Of a stretch of 11,982 nt of DNA, positions 1 through 6,722 are shown piece by piece (position 1 is the first letter of the stretch; every line of letters starts with the position of its first letter). The translations under genes were made by a program, and so were the position numbers. The notes under the pieces were generated by a model. The model did no database searches, was not told where the DNA came from, and was given only the letters and a program-made list of their open reading frames with translations. Source of the stretch: Methyloceanibacter sp. (lineage in GTDB: Bacteria; Pseudomonadota; Alphaproteobacteria; Rhizobiales; Methyloligellaceae); assembly GCA_016649675.1 (NCBI GenBank), contig JAENXG010000048.1:1-11982 (forward strand), given 5' to 3'.

Positions 1-105
1 GGCCCGCGCATGCAGGCCTTTCTTGTTGGGGATCACCACCTCGGCGAAGAAGAGGCCGCTTGCCGGCTCCTGCCCGCTCTCCCCGCGCCGGCTCACCTGG
101 TCCAT
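1..105 (-). CDS. ptsH: HPr phosphocarrier protein, N-terminal part (cut by window edge)
   Basis: The minus strand from an ATG at 105 runs open to the window edge and gives 35 residues. They end in IPNKKGLHARA, the HPr active-site segment; His32 would be the histidine phosphorylated by enzyme I. The Ala after HAR, where enteric HPr has Pro, is a form I associate with alphaproteobacterial HPr. The roughly 18 residues before the first strand are longer than in enteric HPr. An ATG at 116 is out of frame and soon meets a stop, so 105 is the likely start. The position directly downstream of manX and hprK fits a regulatory PTS in which HPr is phosphorylated by EI on His and by HprK on Ser; the Ser lies outside the window. 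Only the start is visible, but the motif is distinctive. Confidence 0.85.
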   Translation of the reverse strand, partial: MDQVSRRGESGQEPASGLFFAEVVIPNKKGLHARA

Positions 106-134
106 TGCTCGGTCATCGCGTCCACGTTCAGTTC

Positions 135-161
135 AAAAACACAAAGCCCACGACGTGGGCT
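135..161 (-). terminator. Intrinsic terminator or attenuator after manX
   Basis: Read on the minus strand, a perfect 7-bp stem (AGCCCAC / GTGGGCT, positions 145-151 and 155-161, 3-nt loop) is followed by the T-rich run TTGTGTTTTTG. This is the layout of a rho-independent terminator. Two bases of the manX TAG stop (160-161) lie inside the stem. There is no T-run in the plus direction, so it is directional. It sits in the 54-bp gap between manX and ptsH, so it should lower or separate ptsH transcription relative to the upstream genes. Confidence 0.65.
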
Positions 162-561
162 AGTTCGCGGCGAGGATCTGACTCGCGACACTGATATACT
201 TGCGTCCGGCTTCCTGCGCCTGGGTGATCGCCTCTTCCAGCCCGCACTCGCCCCTGACGCTTGCCAGCTTCACCAGCATCGGCAGATTGACGCCGGCGAT
301 CACCTCGACATTCGACCGCTCCATGGCTGAGATGGCGAGGTTCGACGGCGTGCCGCCGAACATGTCGGTGAGCACCACGACCCCGTTGCCGGTATCAACG
401 CGGGCGAGCGCCGTCAGCATGTCGCTTCGCCGCACGTCGAGATCGTCGTCGGGTCCGATCGAGATCGTCTCGATCTGCTCTTGCGGTCCGACCACGTGCT
501 CGAGCGCGGCACGAAATTCGTGCGCGAGTCTGCCATGAGTGACGATGACGACGCCGATCAT
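160..561 (-). CDS. manX: PTS EIIA component, mannose family (regulatory)
   Basis: This 133-residue protein is the size of a lone EIIA-Man domain. It starts MIGVVIVTHG, where His9 matches the phosphorylated histidine of the family. The hallmark DMFGGTPSN lies at 66-74, with Asp66 next to the active site, and GVNLPML follows at 90-96. No EIIB, EIIC or EIID gene is visible, so it is likely a cytoplasmic regulatory acceptor of phosphate from HPr rather than part of a sugar transporter. That is the usual case in rhizobial hprK-manX-ptsH clusters. The ATG at 561 is preceded by AAGGGG four bases upstream, which supports this start. It lies 86 bp after hprK. Family assignment is firm; the physiological target cannot be read from the sequence. 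Confidence 0.93.
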   Translation of the reverse strand: MIGVVIVTHGRLAHEFRAALEHVVGPQEQIETISIGPDDDLDVRRSDMLTALARVDTGNGVVVLTDMFGGTPSNLAISAMERSNVEVIAGVNLPMLVKLASVRGECGLEEAITQAQEAGRKYISVASQILAAN

Positions 562-647
562 GTTGCCCCTTAGGTAGAGTCCGCCCGGCCAAAGGCCGCT
601 ATCTTTGTCAGGAGAGATGCCATGCGCAAGTCCGAAGCTCTAGCACC

Positions 648-1115
648 TCAAATAGGCTGGTCCGGCGCTGCCAACAAGAGCGCCATTTTGAGTTTCAAAG
701 GGGCCGAATGCTCGCTCGCAGCAAGCTTCAGCACCGGCACGGGAACGTTCGCGATCACTGTCCGTTCCCATGGCTCAGGCGGCATCCGAGGCACGTCATC
801 GCCCTCGACGAGGTCGCAAACGAGCGTGAGCGACGCTTCGGCAAGAAACGGCACTTCCATGATTCCGAGTCCCCTGACCTCGATCTTGCCGGCAAGCGTC
901 TCAGGTGCCGAAGCCATCAGCGACCCGTCGGCGCGGGCCTCGATCCAGACCTGATCGTCGGCGACGAGAAGCGGCCGCAGCGCCCCTTCGCCGGCGAGCG
1001 CCATGAATCTAAGGGCAAGGTCGGACTTGCCGGCGCCCGAGCTCCCGCGCAGCAGTACCGCGCGTCGCCCGAGAGCCACGCAAGTGCCATGGACGAGCTC
1101 GCGCGCCTCTCTCAA
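648..1115 (-). CDS. hprK: HPr kinase/phosphorylase, short alphaproteobacterial form
   Basis: HprK phosphorylates HPr on a serine, and in many bacteria also reverses this. The 155 residues correspond only to the C-terminal catalytic domain. They show the conserved HG (9-10), a Walker A loop GSSGAGKS (24-31), ADD (52-54) and the HprK signature EVRGLGIMEVP (79-89). The N-terminal domain of Firmicutes HprK (about 310 residues) is absent, as is usual in Hyphomicrobiales, so this is not a truncation. The start appears to be TTG at 1115: nearby ATGs at 1119 and 1128 are out of frame, an in-frame stop lies just upstream, and GAGAGG sits five bases before it. The gene follows chvG by 23 bp and is probably co-transcribed with it, linking envelope sensing to PTS control. 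Confidence 0.93.
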   Translation of the reverse strand: MREARELVHGTCVALGRRAVLLRGSSGAGKSDLALRFMALAGEGALRPLLVADDQVWIEARADGSLMASAPETLAGKIEVRGLGIMEVPFLAEASLTLVCDLVEGDDVPRMPPEPWERTVIANVPVPVLKLAASEHSAPLKLKMALLLAAPDQPI

Positions 1116-1120
1116 GCATG

Positions 1121-1126
1121 CCTCTC
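1121..1126 (-). promoter_or_regulatory. Ribosome binding site deciding the hprK TTG start
   Basis: GAGAGG on the minus strand ends five bases before the TTG at 1115. It is the only good Shine-Dalgarno sequence in the chvG-hprK gap. The in-frame reading window opens only at a stop covering 1125-1127, so a non-ATG start is required here. Confidence 0.6.
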
Positions 1127-1138
1127 ATGTCCGGGGAA

Positions 1139-2956
1139 TCAGGCTGCGGGCAGGCGGATCACGAACCGCGCGCCGCCGCTGCTGCGGTCCCCACCGTCCC
1201 CTTTGCCGCGTCCCATCCCGGCCGGCGGCCGGTTCTCGGCCCACACGCGCCCGCCGTGAGCGACCGCGATCTGGCGCGAGATGTTGAGGCCAAGCCCTGA
1301 ATTCTGGCCGAAATTCTCTTGCGGGCGGTCGGTGTAGAAGCGCTCGAAGATGCGCTCGAGATTCTCCTCCGGAATGCCCGGGCCTTCGTCCTCGATGGTA
1401 ATCTGGATCTCGGGCCCGATCCTCCGCGCGATGACCGCGACACGGCCGATCGGCGGCGAGAAGGAGATCGCGTTGTCGAGCAGGTTGACGATGACTTGGC
1501 TCAGGCGGCTGTCATGGCCGATGACGCGATAGGGCCTGGCGCCCGGAGCGTAGGCGATGTCGAGCACGACCTCGAGCGTGTCGTCGCGGTGAATGTCGTT
1601 GAACAGCGACACCGTGGTGCGCAGCAGATCCGCCATGTCCACCGGGTTGGCGTCTTCGCGGGCCAGCTCGGCATCGAGGCGTGAGGCATCGGAAATGTCG
1701 CTGATCAGCCGGTCGAGCCGCCGCACGTCGTGCTTGATGATGTCCATGAGCCGCTCTTTGGATTCGTCGGTCTTGGCGAGCGGCAGGGTCTCGGTCGCGC
1801 TGCGCAAGGAGGTGAGCGGGTTCTTGAGCTCGTGCGCCACGTCGGCGGCGAAGCTTTCGATGGCGTCGATCCGCCCGTAGAGCGCCTTCGTCATGTCGCG
1901 GAGCGCGCCTGAGAGATGGCCGATCTCGTCGGAGCGGTCGGTGAAGTCGGGGATCTCGGCGCGGGCCCTGACGCTGTGGCGCACGCTCTCCGCCGCTGCC
2001 GAGAGCCGCTGCACCGGGCCGGCAATAGTGTTGGCGAGGATTACCGAGAGCACGATGGTGACGGCGGCGGCGAACAGCGACACCCGCACGATGCCCCAGC
2101 GCTCGGCGGCGACGATATTGTCGATGTCGCCGCCCCGCGTCGACAGGAGCAGCACGCCGAGCACGGCGCGCATGCGCTGGATCGGCACCGCCACCGAGAC
2201 CACGAGCTCACCCTTGTCGTTGATCCTGACGATCGGCACCGACGTGCCGGTGAGCGCGGTGGCCACTTCCGGATAGGCCTTGCCGTTGGCGCCGCCAATC
2301 TCGGTATAGAGCGGCAGGTCGTATTGCCGCATCCGCGTCTTCACCGCCTGCCAGAACCTCGTCAGCGCATCGGTTTTCTCGGCGTCGGGGGGCGGCAGGT
2401 CGTAACGCAGCACCTCGCCGCGCGAGTAGAACGTGTCGGAGTCGAGAATGAGCGCGCCGTCCCGATTATAGATGCGCGCGCGGCTGCCGGTTGGCTTCAC
2501 TAGCGGGCGGAGGATTGGGGCCGCGCGCTCGGGGTCGATGGTGAATTCAAGCGAGTTCGACAGCGCGTCGTCGTCGTCGGCCTGGCCGTGCTCGGTCTCG
2601 AGCAGCTTTTCCGGATCGAGCTGCACCTCGTTGGTGTCGACGCCGGCTGAGGCGGCAATGGCGCGGGCGATGATCTCGCCTTGGGTCGCCAGGCTCTGCA
2701 CCTTGGCGTCGATCAGCCCGGCCCGGAACTGGTTGAGATAGAGGATACCGGAGACGAGGATCGCCAGCCCGATCAGGTTGAGCACCACGATGCGCCTGGT
2801 GAGGCTCGAGAAACCGTGCCGGAAGGGGAGGTGCTCGGCGAGCCAGCCGACCCCGCGCCAGGCGCGGTCGCGGACGACCCGCAAGACGCGGCGGACGCGC
2901 TGCCTGGCGGTCGCGACCTCAGCCTGTTGCCAGGACCTGTCGGCCTCGGCGGTCAT
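1139..2956 (-). CDS. chvG: Membrane sensor histidine kinase ChvG
   Basis: This 605-residue kinase has the ChvG layout: a basic cytoplasmic N-terminus (1-54), a membrane segment (about 55-77), a periplasmic sensor region (about 78-289), a second membrane segment (about 291-313) and a HAMP region to about 365. The H-box ADVAHELKNP follows, with His375 as the phosphorylated residue. The ATP-binding domain shows N-box NLLDN (491-495), DEGPGIP (523-529), the F-box around ERIFERF (534-540) and NSGLGLN (552-558). Family members sense acid or envelope stress and phosphorylate ChvI; in Sinorhizobium and Agrobacterium the periplasmic inhibitor ExoR holds the kinase off, but no exoR is seen here. The ATG at 2956 lies 12 bp after chvI, indicating one operon. 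A Gly/Arg-rich stretch near 578-595 extends the end of the catalytic domain and may be lineage-specific. Confidence 0.95.
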   Translation of the reverse strand: MTAEADRSWQQAEVATARQRVRRVLRVVRDRAWRGVGWLAEHLPFRHGFSSLTRRIVVLNLIGLAILVSGILYLNQFRAGLIDAKVQSLATQGEIIARAIAASAGVDTNEVQLDPEKLLETEHGQADDDDALSNSLEFTIDPERAAPILRPLVKPTGSRARIYNRDGALILDSDTFYSRGEVLRYDLPPPDAEKTDALTRFWQAVKTRMRQYDLPLYTEIGGANGKAYPEVATALTGTSVPIVRINDKGELVVSVAVPIQRMRAVLGVLLLSTRGGDIDNIVAAERWGIVRVSLFAAAVTIVLSVILANTIAGPVQRLSAAAESVRHSVRARAEIPDFTDRSDEIGHLSGALRDMTKALYGRIDAIESFAADVAHELKNPLTSLRSATETLPLAKTDESKERLMDIIKHDVRRLDRLISDISDASRLDAELAREDANPVDMADLLRTTVSLFNDIHRDDTLEVVLDIAYAPGARPYRVIGHDSRLSQVIVNLLDNAISFSPPIGRVAVIARRIGPEIQITIEDEGPGIPEENLERIFERFYTDRPQENFGQNSGLGLNISRQIAVAHGGRVWAENRPPAGMGRGKGDGGDRSSGGARFVIRLPAA

Positions 2957-2968
2957 CGCCTTGACCCG

Positions 2969-3664
2969 CTACTCTTTGAATCGGTAGCCAACGCCATAAA
3001 GCGTCTCGATCACGTCGAAGCTCTGGTCAACGGCCTTGAATTTCTTGCGCAAGCGCTTGATGTGGCTGTCGATGGTGCGGTCGTCGACATAGACCTGATC
3101 ATCATAGGCCGCGTCCATGAGCGCGTCGCGGCTTTTCACCACGCCGGGCCGGGCCGCCAGCGATTGCAGGATCAGGAATTCGGTGACGGTGAGGGTGACC
3201 GGGCGGTTGTCCCAGACGCAAGTGTGGCGCTCGGGGTCCATCTTGAGCTTACCGCGCTCGAGCACCTTGGCCTTGTCCTCGACCGCGGCGCCGACCTCGC
3301 GGGGCTGGGCACGCCGCAGCACCGCCTTCACCCGCTCGACCAGAAGCCGCTGCGGAAACGGTTTGCGGATGAAGTCGTCGGCGCCCATTTTGAGGCCGAA
3401 CAGTTCGTCGATCTCCTCGTCCTTGGAGGTGAGGAAGATCACCGGCAGCTCGCTCCGCTGGCGGAGACGGCGTAACAGCTCCATCCCGTCCATGCGCGGC
3501 ATCTTAATGTCGAGAATGGCGAGGTCGGGAGGGCTCTCGGCAAACCCGTCGAGCGCGCTTGCGCCGTCATTGTAAGTCTGGGTCTTATAGCCTTCGGCCT
3601 CGAGCACCATGCGCAAGGAGGTCAGGATGTTTCGATCATCGTCAACGAGTGCAATTGTTGGCAT
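2969..3664 (-). CDS. chvI: OmpR-family response regulator ChvI
   Basis: The protein has 231 residues from the ATG at 3664. Its receiver domain shows the acidic DDD (8-10), phospho-acceptor Asp52 in LDIKMPRMDG, Thr79 and Lys101 in KPF. A winged-helix DNA-binding domain covers about 135-231, with the recognition region around DDRTIDSHIKRLRKKF and the terminal GVGYRF. It would be phosphorylated by the adjacent ChvG and act as a transcription factor for envelope, exopolysaccharide and acid-response genes, as known in rhizobia. The frame stays open to a TTG at 3727, but 3664 is preferred because MPTIALVDDD starts at the usual position for receiver domains and AAGGGG lies eight bases upstream. It is the first gene of the minus-strand operon. 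Confidence 0.95.
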   Translation of the reverse strand: MPTIALVDDDRNILTSLRMVLEAEGYKTQTYNDGASALDGFAESPPDLAILDIKMPRMDGMELLRRLRQRSELPVIFLTSKDEEIDELFGLKMGADDFIRKPFPQRLLVERVKAVLRRAQPREVGAAVEDKAKVLERGKLKMDPERHTCVWDNRPVTLTVTEFLILQSLAARPGVVKSRDALMDAAYDDQVYVDDRTIDSHIKRLRKKFKAVDQSFDVIETLYGVGYRFKE

Positions 3665-3788
3665 TGGGGGGGCCCCTTGCGGCGTTCGATGTTGCTTAAG
3701 GGTGTTATAGTTCAGGGCTGCGGTCAATTACGGCAGCATCGGGGCGCGGTTCGCCACCCATCATTACCGCAATGCAACAAATATCCTT
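3665..3788. promoter_or_regulatory. Divergent intergenic region, chvI and HugZ-like gene
   Basis: These 124 bp lie between two start codons that face away from each other, so both promoters should be here. The stretch is more AT-rich than the flanking genes. I could not pair convincing -35 and -10 boxes in either direction: a minus-strand TTGACC (3722-3727) and TATAAC are only 12 bases apart, too close for a sigma-70 promoter. The role comes from gene orientation, not from a recognised motif. Confidence 0.5.
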
Positions 3789-4550
3789 ATGGCGCAAGTA
3801 AATAAGTCTCCAGAAATGTCCGCGAAAAGCGCCGTTGCGGCCGATGCGCGCGCCCTTGTCCGCAAGGCTTTCAAGGGGTCGCTGGCCACCATCGACAGCG
3901 GAAACTCTTATCCTTACGCATCCCTTATCACGCTCGCGACAGACGCTTCCGGCGTTCCGAGCTTTCTCATCTCGACGCTTGCCCGCCACACCCGCAATCT
4001 TGCCAAGGACAGGCGCGCCTCGGTCCTCATCGACGCCACGGGCGCGCTCGCCGACCCATTGCAGGGCGCGCGGGTCACCCTGTGGGGCTCTGCGGAAAAG
4101 ACGGCGGAGGAGGGGGTCAGGCGCAGATTCCTCGCCCGGCACCCCGAGGCTGCGTTCTATGCGGACTTCCCGGATTTCGCCTTCTGGCGGCTCGCCGTCG
4201 AGGGCGCCCATTATATCGGCGGCTTCGGGCGCATTTTCGATCTCGCCCCGAGCGACATCCTGGTGCCGGTCGAGGGCGCCGCGCGCCTGCTCGAAGGCGA
4301 GCCCGACATCGTCGAGCATATGAACAAGGACCACGCCGATGCCATCGAGCTTTACGCCACGACCCTGGCCGGCGCGTCCCCCGGGCCATGGCGCATAGCG
4401 GGCATCGATCCCGAAGGCTGCGACCTCGTCCTCGACGGCGAGGCGCGTCGCATCGTCTTCGCTAGCCCCGTGACCACCCCCGCCGAAGCGCGCAAGGAGC
4501 TCGTCCGTTTGGTGGCCGACGCGCGCGCACGCGGCGAAGGCGGCGCGTGA
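3789..4550 (+). CDS. HugZ-type protein (PNPOx-like split barrel plus DUF2470)
   Basis: This 253-residue cytoplasmic protein has two parts. Residues about 17-152 resemble the pyridoxamine-phosphate-oxidase-like split barrel that binds FMN or heme (for example SLATIDSGNSYPYASLITLA at 31-50). Residues about 168-245 form a DUF2470 domain with the hallmark EHMNKDH (176-182). The combination is typical of the HugZ family, whose studied members bind or degrade heme for iron use; many alphaproteobacterial members have no tested function. No heme importer is nearby, so a heme role is only family-level inference. There is no clear Shine-Dalgarno sequence before the ATG at 3789, and an internal ATG ten codons in is an alternative start. 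The stop codon overlaps the start of the M13 peptidase gene. Confidence 0.85.
   Translation: MAQVNKSPEMSAKSAVAADARALVRKAFKGSLATIDSGNSYPYASLITLATDASGVPSFLISTLARHTRNLAKDRRASVLIDATGALADPLQGARVTLWGSAEKTAEEGVRRRFLARHPEAAFYADFPDFAFWRLAVEGAHYIGGFGRIFDLAPSDILVPVEGAARLLEGEPDIVEHMNKDHADAIELYATTLAGASPGPWRIAGIDPEGCDLVLDGEARRIVFASPVTTPAEARKELVRLVADARARGEGGA
4536..4540 (+). promoter_or_regulatory. Ribosome binding site for the M13 peptidase GTG start
   Basis: GAAGG lies inside the end of the HugZ-like gene, six bases before the GTG at 4547. This supports the GTG start over the in-frame ATG at 4562, which has no comparable signal close by. Because it is inside the upstream reading frame, translation of the two genes is probably coupled. 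Confidence 0.5.
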
Positions 4551-6601
4551 AGCCCCTCGTCATGGCAGTGGTGGTTCTCGGCGCGGCGCTGACTTCGGCG
4601 CGGGCGGAGACGGCGACTGACGCGCTGGAGAAGCCGCTGCCTCCCGTGTTCGACGCCACGGCCATCGACCACAGCATCGATCCTTGCGTCGATTTCTATC
4701 GGTATGCGTGCGGCGCGTGGGTGAAGGCAACGCCGATCCCGTCGGACCAGTCGATCTGGTGGCGCTTAGGCGATCTCGACGAGCATACGCGCCTGGTGCT
4801 GGCCGCGATCCTCGAGGAAGCCGCGGCGGGGAAGGGCGAGATGAGCGCGGACCGCCGCAAGATCGGGGACTACTACGCCTCGTGCCTCGACGAGGCGGCG
4901 ATCGAAGCAAAAGGCATGCAGCCCTTTGCGCCGGAATTCGAGCGGATCGCCTCGCTCAAGGACAAGAAGGAGCTGGCTGCGGAGATCGCGCGCTTGCACC
5001 TTCTCGGCGCCGCGCCATTGTTCTCGTTCACCTCGGCGCAGGACTACACCGACGCCACGATGATGATCGCAGCCGCCGACCAGGACGGCTTCGCCCTGCC
5101 GGACCGCGACTACTACTTGACCGACGCGTTCAAGGACGAGCGTGCGGCCTATCGCATCCATCTCGCCCGCATGTTCGGACTTCTCGGCGACGACGCGACA
5201 ACGGCAGAGGCCGGAGCCGATGCGGTGATGCGCGTCGAGACCGCGCTCGCCAAAGCCGCGATGGGGCTCGTCGACCGCCGCGAGCCCAAGAACATGCATC
5301 ACAAGATGCCATTCGCCGAATTCGCGAAGCTCACGCCATCCTTCGACTGGACGGCCTACCTTGCTGGCCTCGGCGCGCCGGAATTCGCCTCGCTCGACGT
5401 GGCCGACCCCGGCTTCTTCATAGGCCTCGAGGCCTCGCTGCAATCCATCCCGCTTTCCGACTGGAAGGCCTATCTGCGCTGGAGCTTCCTCGATGGACTC
5501 GTCGGCTCGGCGCCGAAGGCATTCGTGGACGAGGACTTTGCCTTCACCGGCAAGCGGCTCGAGGGTCAAGCGGAGATCCAGGCGCGCTGGAAGCGCTGCG
5601 TCACCGCGACTGACGACCAGCTCGGCGAGGCTCTCGGCGAGGCCTATGTCGAGCGCGAGTTCAGTCCCGCAGCGAAAGAGCGCGTGCTCGGGATGGTGCG
5701 CGAGATCGAGAAAGCAATGAAGGTCCGCATCAAGACGCTCGACTGGATGAGCGCGGAGACCAAGTCGCGCGCACTGGAGAAGCTCGCGGGCATCGCCCTC
5801 AAGATCGGCTATCCCGACAAGTGGCTCGACTATTCGCCGCTCGAGATCGTCCGCGGCGACACCCTTGGTAACGTGGAGCGCGCATCCGGTTTTGAGCTGC
5901 GCCGGGAGCTCGCCAAGATTGGCAAGCCCGTCGACCGTGGCGAGTGGGATGTGACGCCGCCGACCGACAACGCCTTCTACGACGATCAGCTCAACGAGAT
6001 GAACTTCCCGGCCGGCGTCCTGCAAAAGCCGAACTTCGACATGACGGCCGACGACGCAGCCAACTACGGCGCGCTTGCAGCGCTTGTCGGCCACGAGCTG
6101 ACGCATGGCTTCGACGACGAGGGCCGCCACTACGACGTGCACGGCAATCTCGAGGACTGGTGGACCAAGGAGGACGCCGAGGCGTTCGAGGCGCGCGCCG
6201 CGGGCTTTGTCAGCGAGTACGGCGCCTTCGTCGCCGTTGCGGACCCCTCCGATCACGCGAAGGACGTCCATGTCGACGGCAAGCTGACGCTTGGCGAGAA
6301 CACAGCCGACAATGGCGGCGTCAGTCTTGCGTACAGCGCGTTCACGGCCACGCAAGCCGCCAGGGCCGACAAGGACCCGCTCGGCTATACGCCTGTGCAG
6401 CGCTTCTTCTTGAGCTACGCCCAGAGCTGGTGCGTGAACCGCACCGACGCGTTCGCCAAGAAGCTCGCCAAGACCGATCCGCATTCCCCCGGCAGCTATC
6501 GCGTCAACGGCGTCGTCGTGAACATGCCAGAGTTCCGCGAGGCCTTCGCCTGCAAGGTTGGCACGCCCATGGCGCCGGCAATCGTTCACCGCGTCTGGTA
6601 G
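4547..6601 (+). CDS. Exported M13-family (neprilysin/PepO-like) zinc metallopeptidase
   Basis: The 684-residue length is normal for M13 endopeptidases, which cut oligopeptides. An N-terminal signal peptide (1-20, MKPLVMAVVVLGAALTSARA) with a signal peptidase I-type ARA site suggests a soluble periplasmic enzyme. The N-terminal family motif DPCVDFYRYACGAW is at 45-58. Zinc ligands are His516 and His520 of HELTH with catalytic Glu517, and Glu584 of GENTAD with supporting Asp588. The substrate motif NAFYD is at 475-479. DPHSPGSYR (644-652) holds the transition-state His646, and the chain ends in RVW as in neprilysin. All catalytic residues are present, so it should be active. The GTG start overlaps the preceding stop as GTGA. 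Substrate and link to HugZ are unknown. Confidence 0.95.
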   Translation: MKPLVMAVVVLGAALTSARAETATDALEKPLPPVFDATAIDHSIDPCVDFYRYACGAWVKATPIPSDQSIWWRLGDLDEHTRLVLAAILEEAAAGKGEMSADRRKIGDYYASCLDEAAIEAKGMQPFAPEFERIASLKDKKELAAEIARLHLLGAAPLFSFTSAQDYTDATMMIAAADQDGFALPDRDYYLTDAFKDERAAYRIHLARMFGLLGDDATTAEAGADAVMRVETALAKAAMGLVDRREPKNMHHKMPFAEFAKLTPSFDWTAYLAGLGAPEFASLDVADPGFFIGLEASLQSIPLSDWKAYLRWSFLDGLVGSAPKAFVDEDFAFTGKRLEGQAEIQARWKRCVTATDDQLGEALGEAYVEREFSPAAKERVLGMVREIEKAMKVRIKTLDWMSAETKSRALEKLAGIALKIGYPDKWLDYSPLEIVRGDTLGNVERASGFELRRELAKIGKPVDRGEWDVTPPTDNAFYDDQLNEMNFPAGVLQKPNFDMTADDAANYGALAALVGHELTHGFDDEGRHYDVHGNLEDWWTKEDAEAFEARAAGFVSEYGAFVAVADPSDHAKDVHVDGKLTLGENTADNGGVSLAYSAFTATQAARADKDPLGYTPVQRFFLSYAQSWCVNRTDAFAKKLAKTDPHSPGSYRVNGVVVNMPEFREAFACKVGTPMAPAIVHRVW

Positions 6602-6612
6602 GACAAGGGCTA

Positions 6613-6683
6613 TAGGCCTTATTTCTGTGGGCGACCCCGCCTTGAAAGCTTCGCGCGATCGGTGCTAATTGAGAGTAGGCCTT
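6613..6683. repeat. Direct repeat TAGGCCTT upstream of pckG
   Basis: The octamer TAGGCCTT occurs at 6613-6620 and again at 6676-6683, 63 bp apart, about six turns of B-DNA. Its core AGGCCT is self-complementary. Both copies lie in the 121-bp gap before pckG, the second near the predicted transcription start. They could be paired operator half-sites, but no known regulator motif was recognised. Confidence 0.3.
6642..6669 (+). promoter_or_regulatory. Possible sigma-70 promoter of pckG
   Basis: TTGAAA (6642-6647) and GCTAAT (6664-6669) are separated by 16 bases, acceptable for a housekeeping promoter. The start would fall near 6676, leaving a leader of about 46 nt before the ATG at 6723. The -10 box matches the consensus at only four of six positions, so this is tentative. 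Confidence 0.3.
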
Positions 6684-6722
6684 TCGCCGCAAAATCCACC
6701 ACTTCGCCGGGGATCCCACCGC

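Noticed and set aside
562..647. Gap between hprK and manX, checked for a small gene or terminator
   Set aside because: Only a 5-bp GGCC-rich hairpin without a T-run is present, and no small frame with family resemblance. It is probably just an operon spacer with a possible internal promoter that I cannot define.
622..954. Plus-strand frame of 110 codons with a good AGGAGA before its ATG
   Set aside because: Almost all of it is antisense to hprK, whose motifs are intact. The protein is low-complexity Ser/Ala-rich, so the Shine-Dalgarno match is probably chance.
3665..3727. Extension of ChvI by 21 residues from a TTG at 3727
   Set aside because: The extension runs through the divergent promoter region, has no ribosome binding site, and places the receiver domain too far from the N-terminus. 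ATG 3664 with AAGGGG fits better.
4766..6589. Long minus-strand frame of 607 codons opposite the M13 peptidase gene
   Set aside because: The plus strand encodes a full M13 peptidase with every catalytic motif. The antisense frame has no recognisable domain and is expected in high-GC DNA with codon bias.
6669..6722. Extension of PckG by 18 residues from a TTG at 6669
   Set aside because: The added residues do not resemble PEPCK N-termini and would start at or before the predicted transcription start. ATG 6723 is the family-like start.
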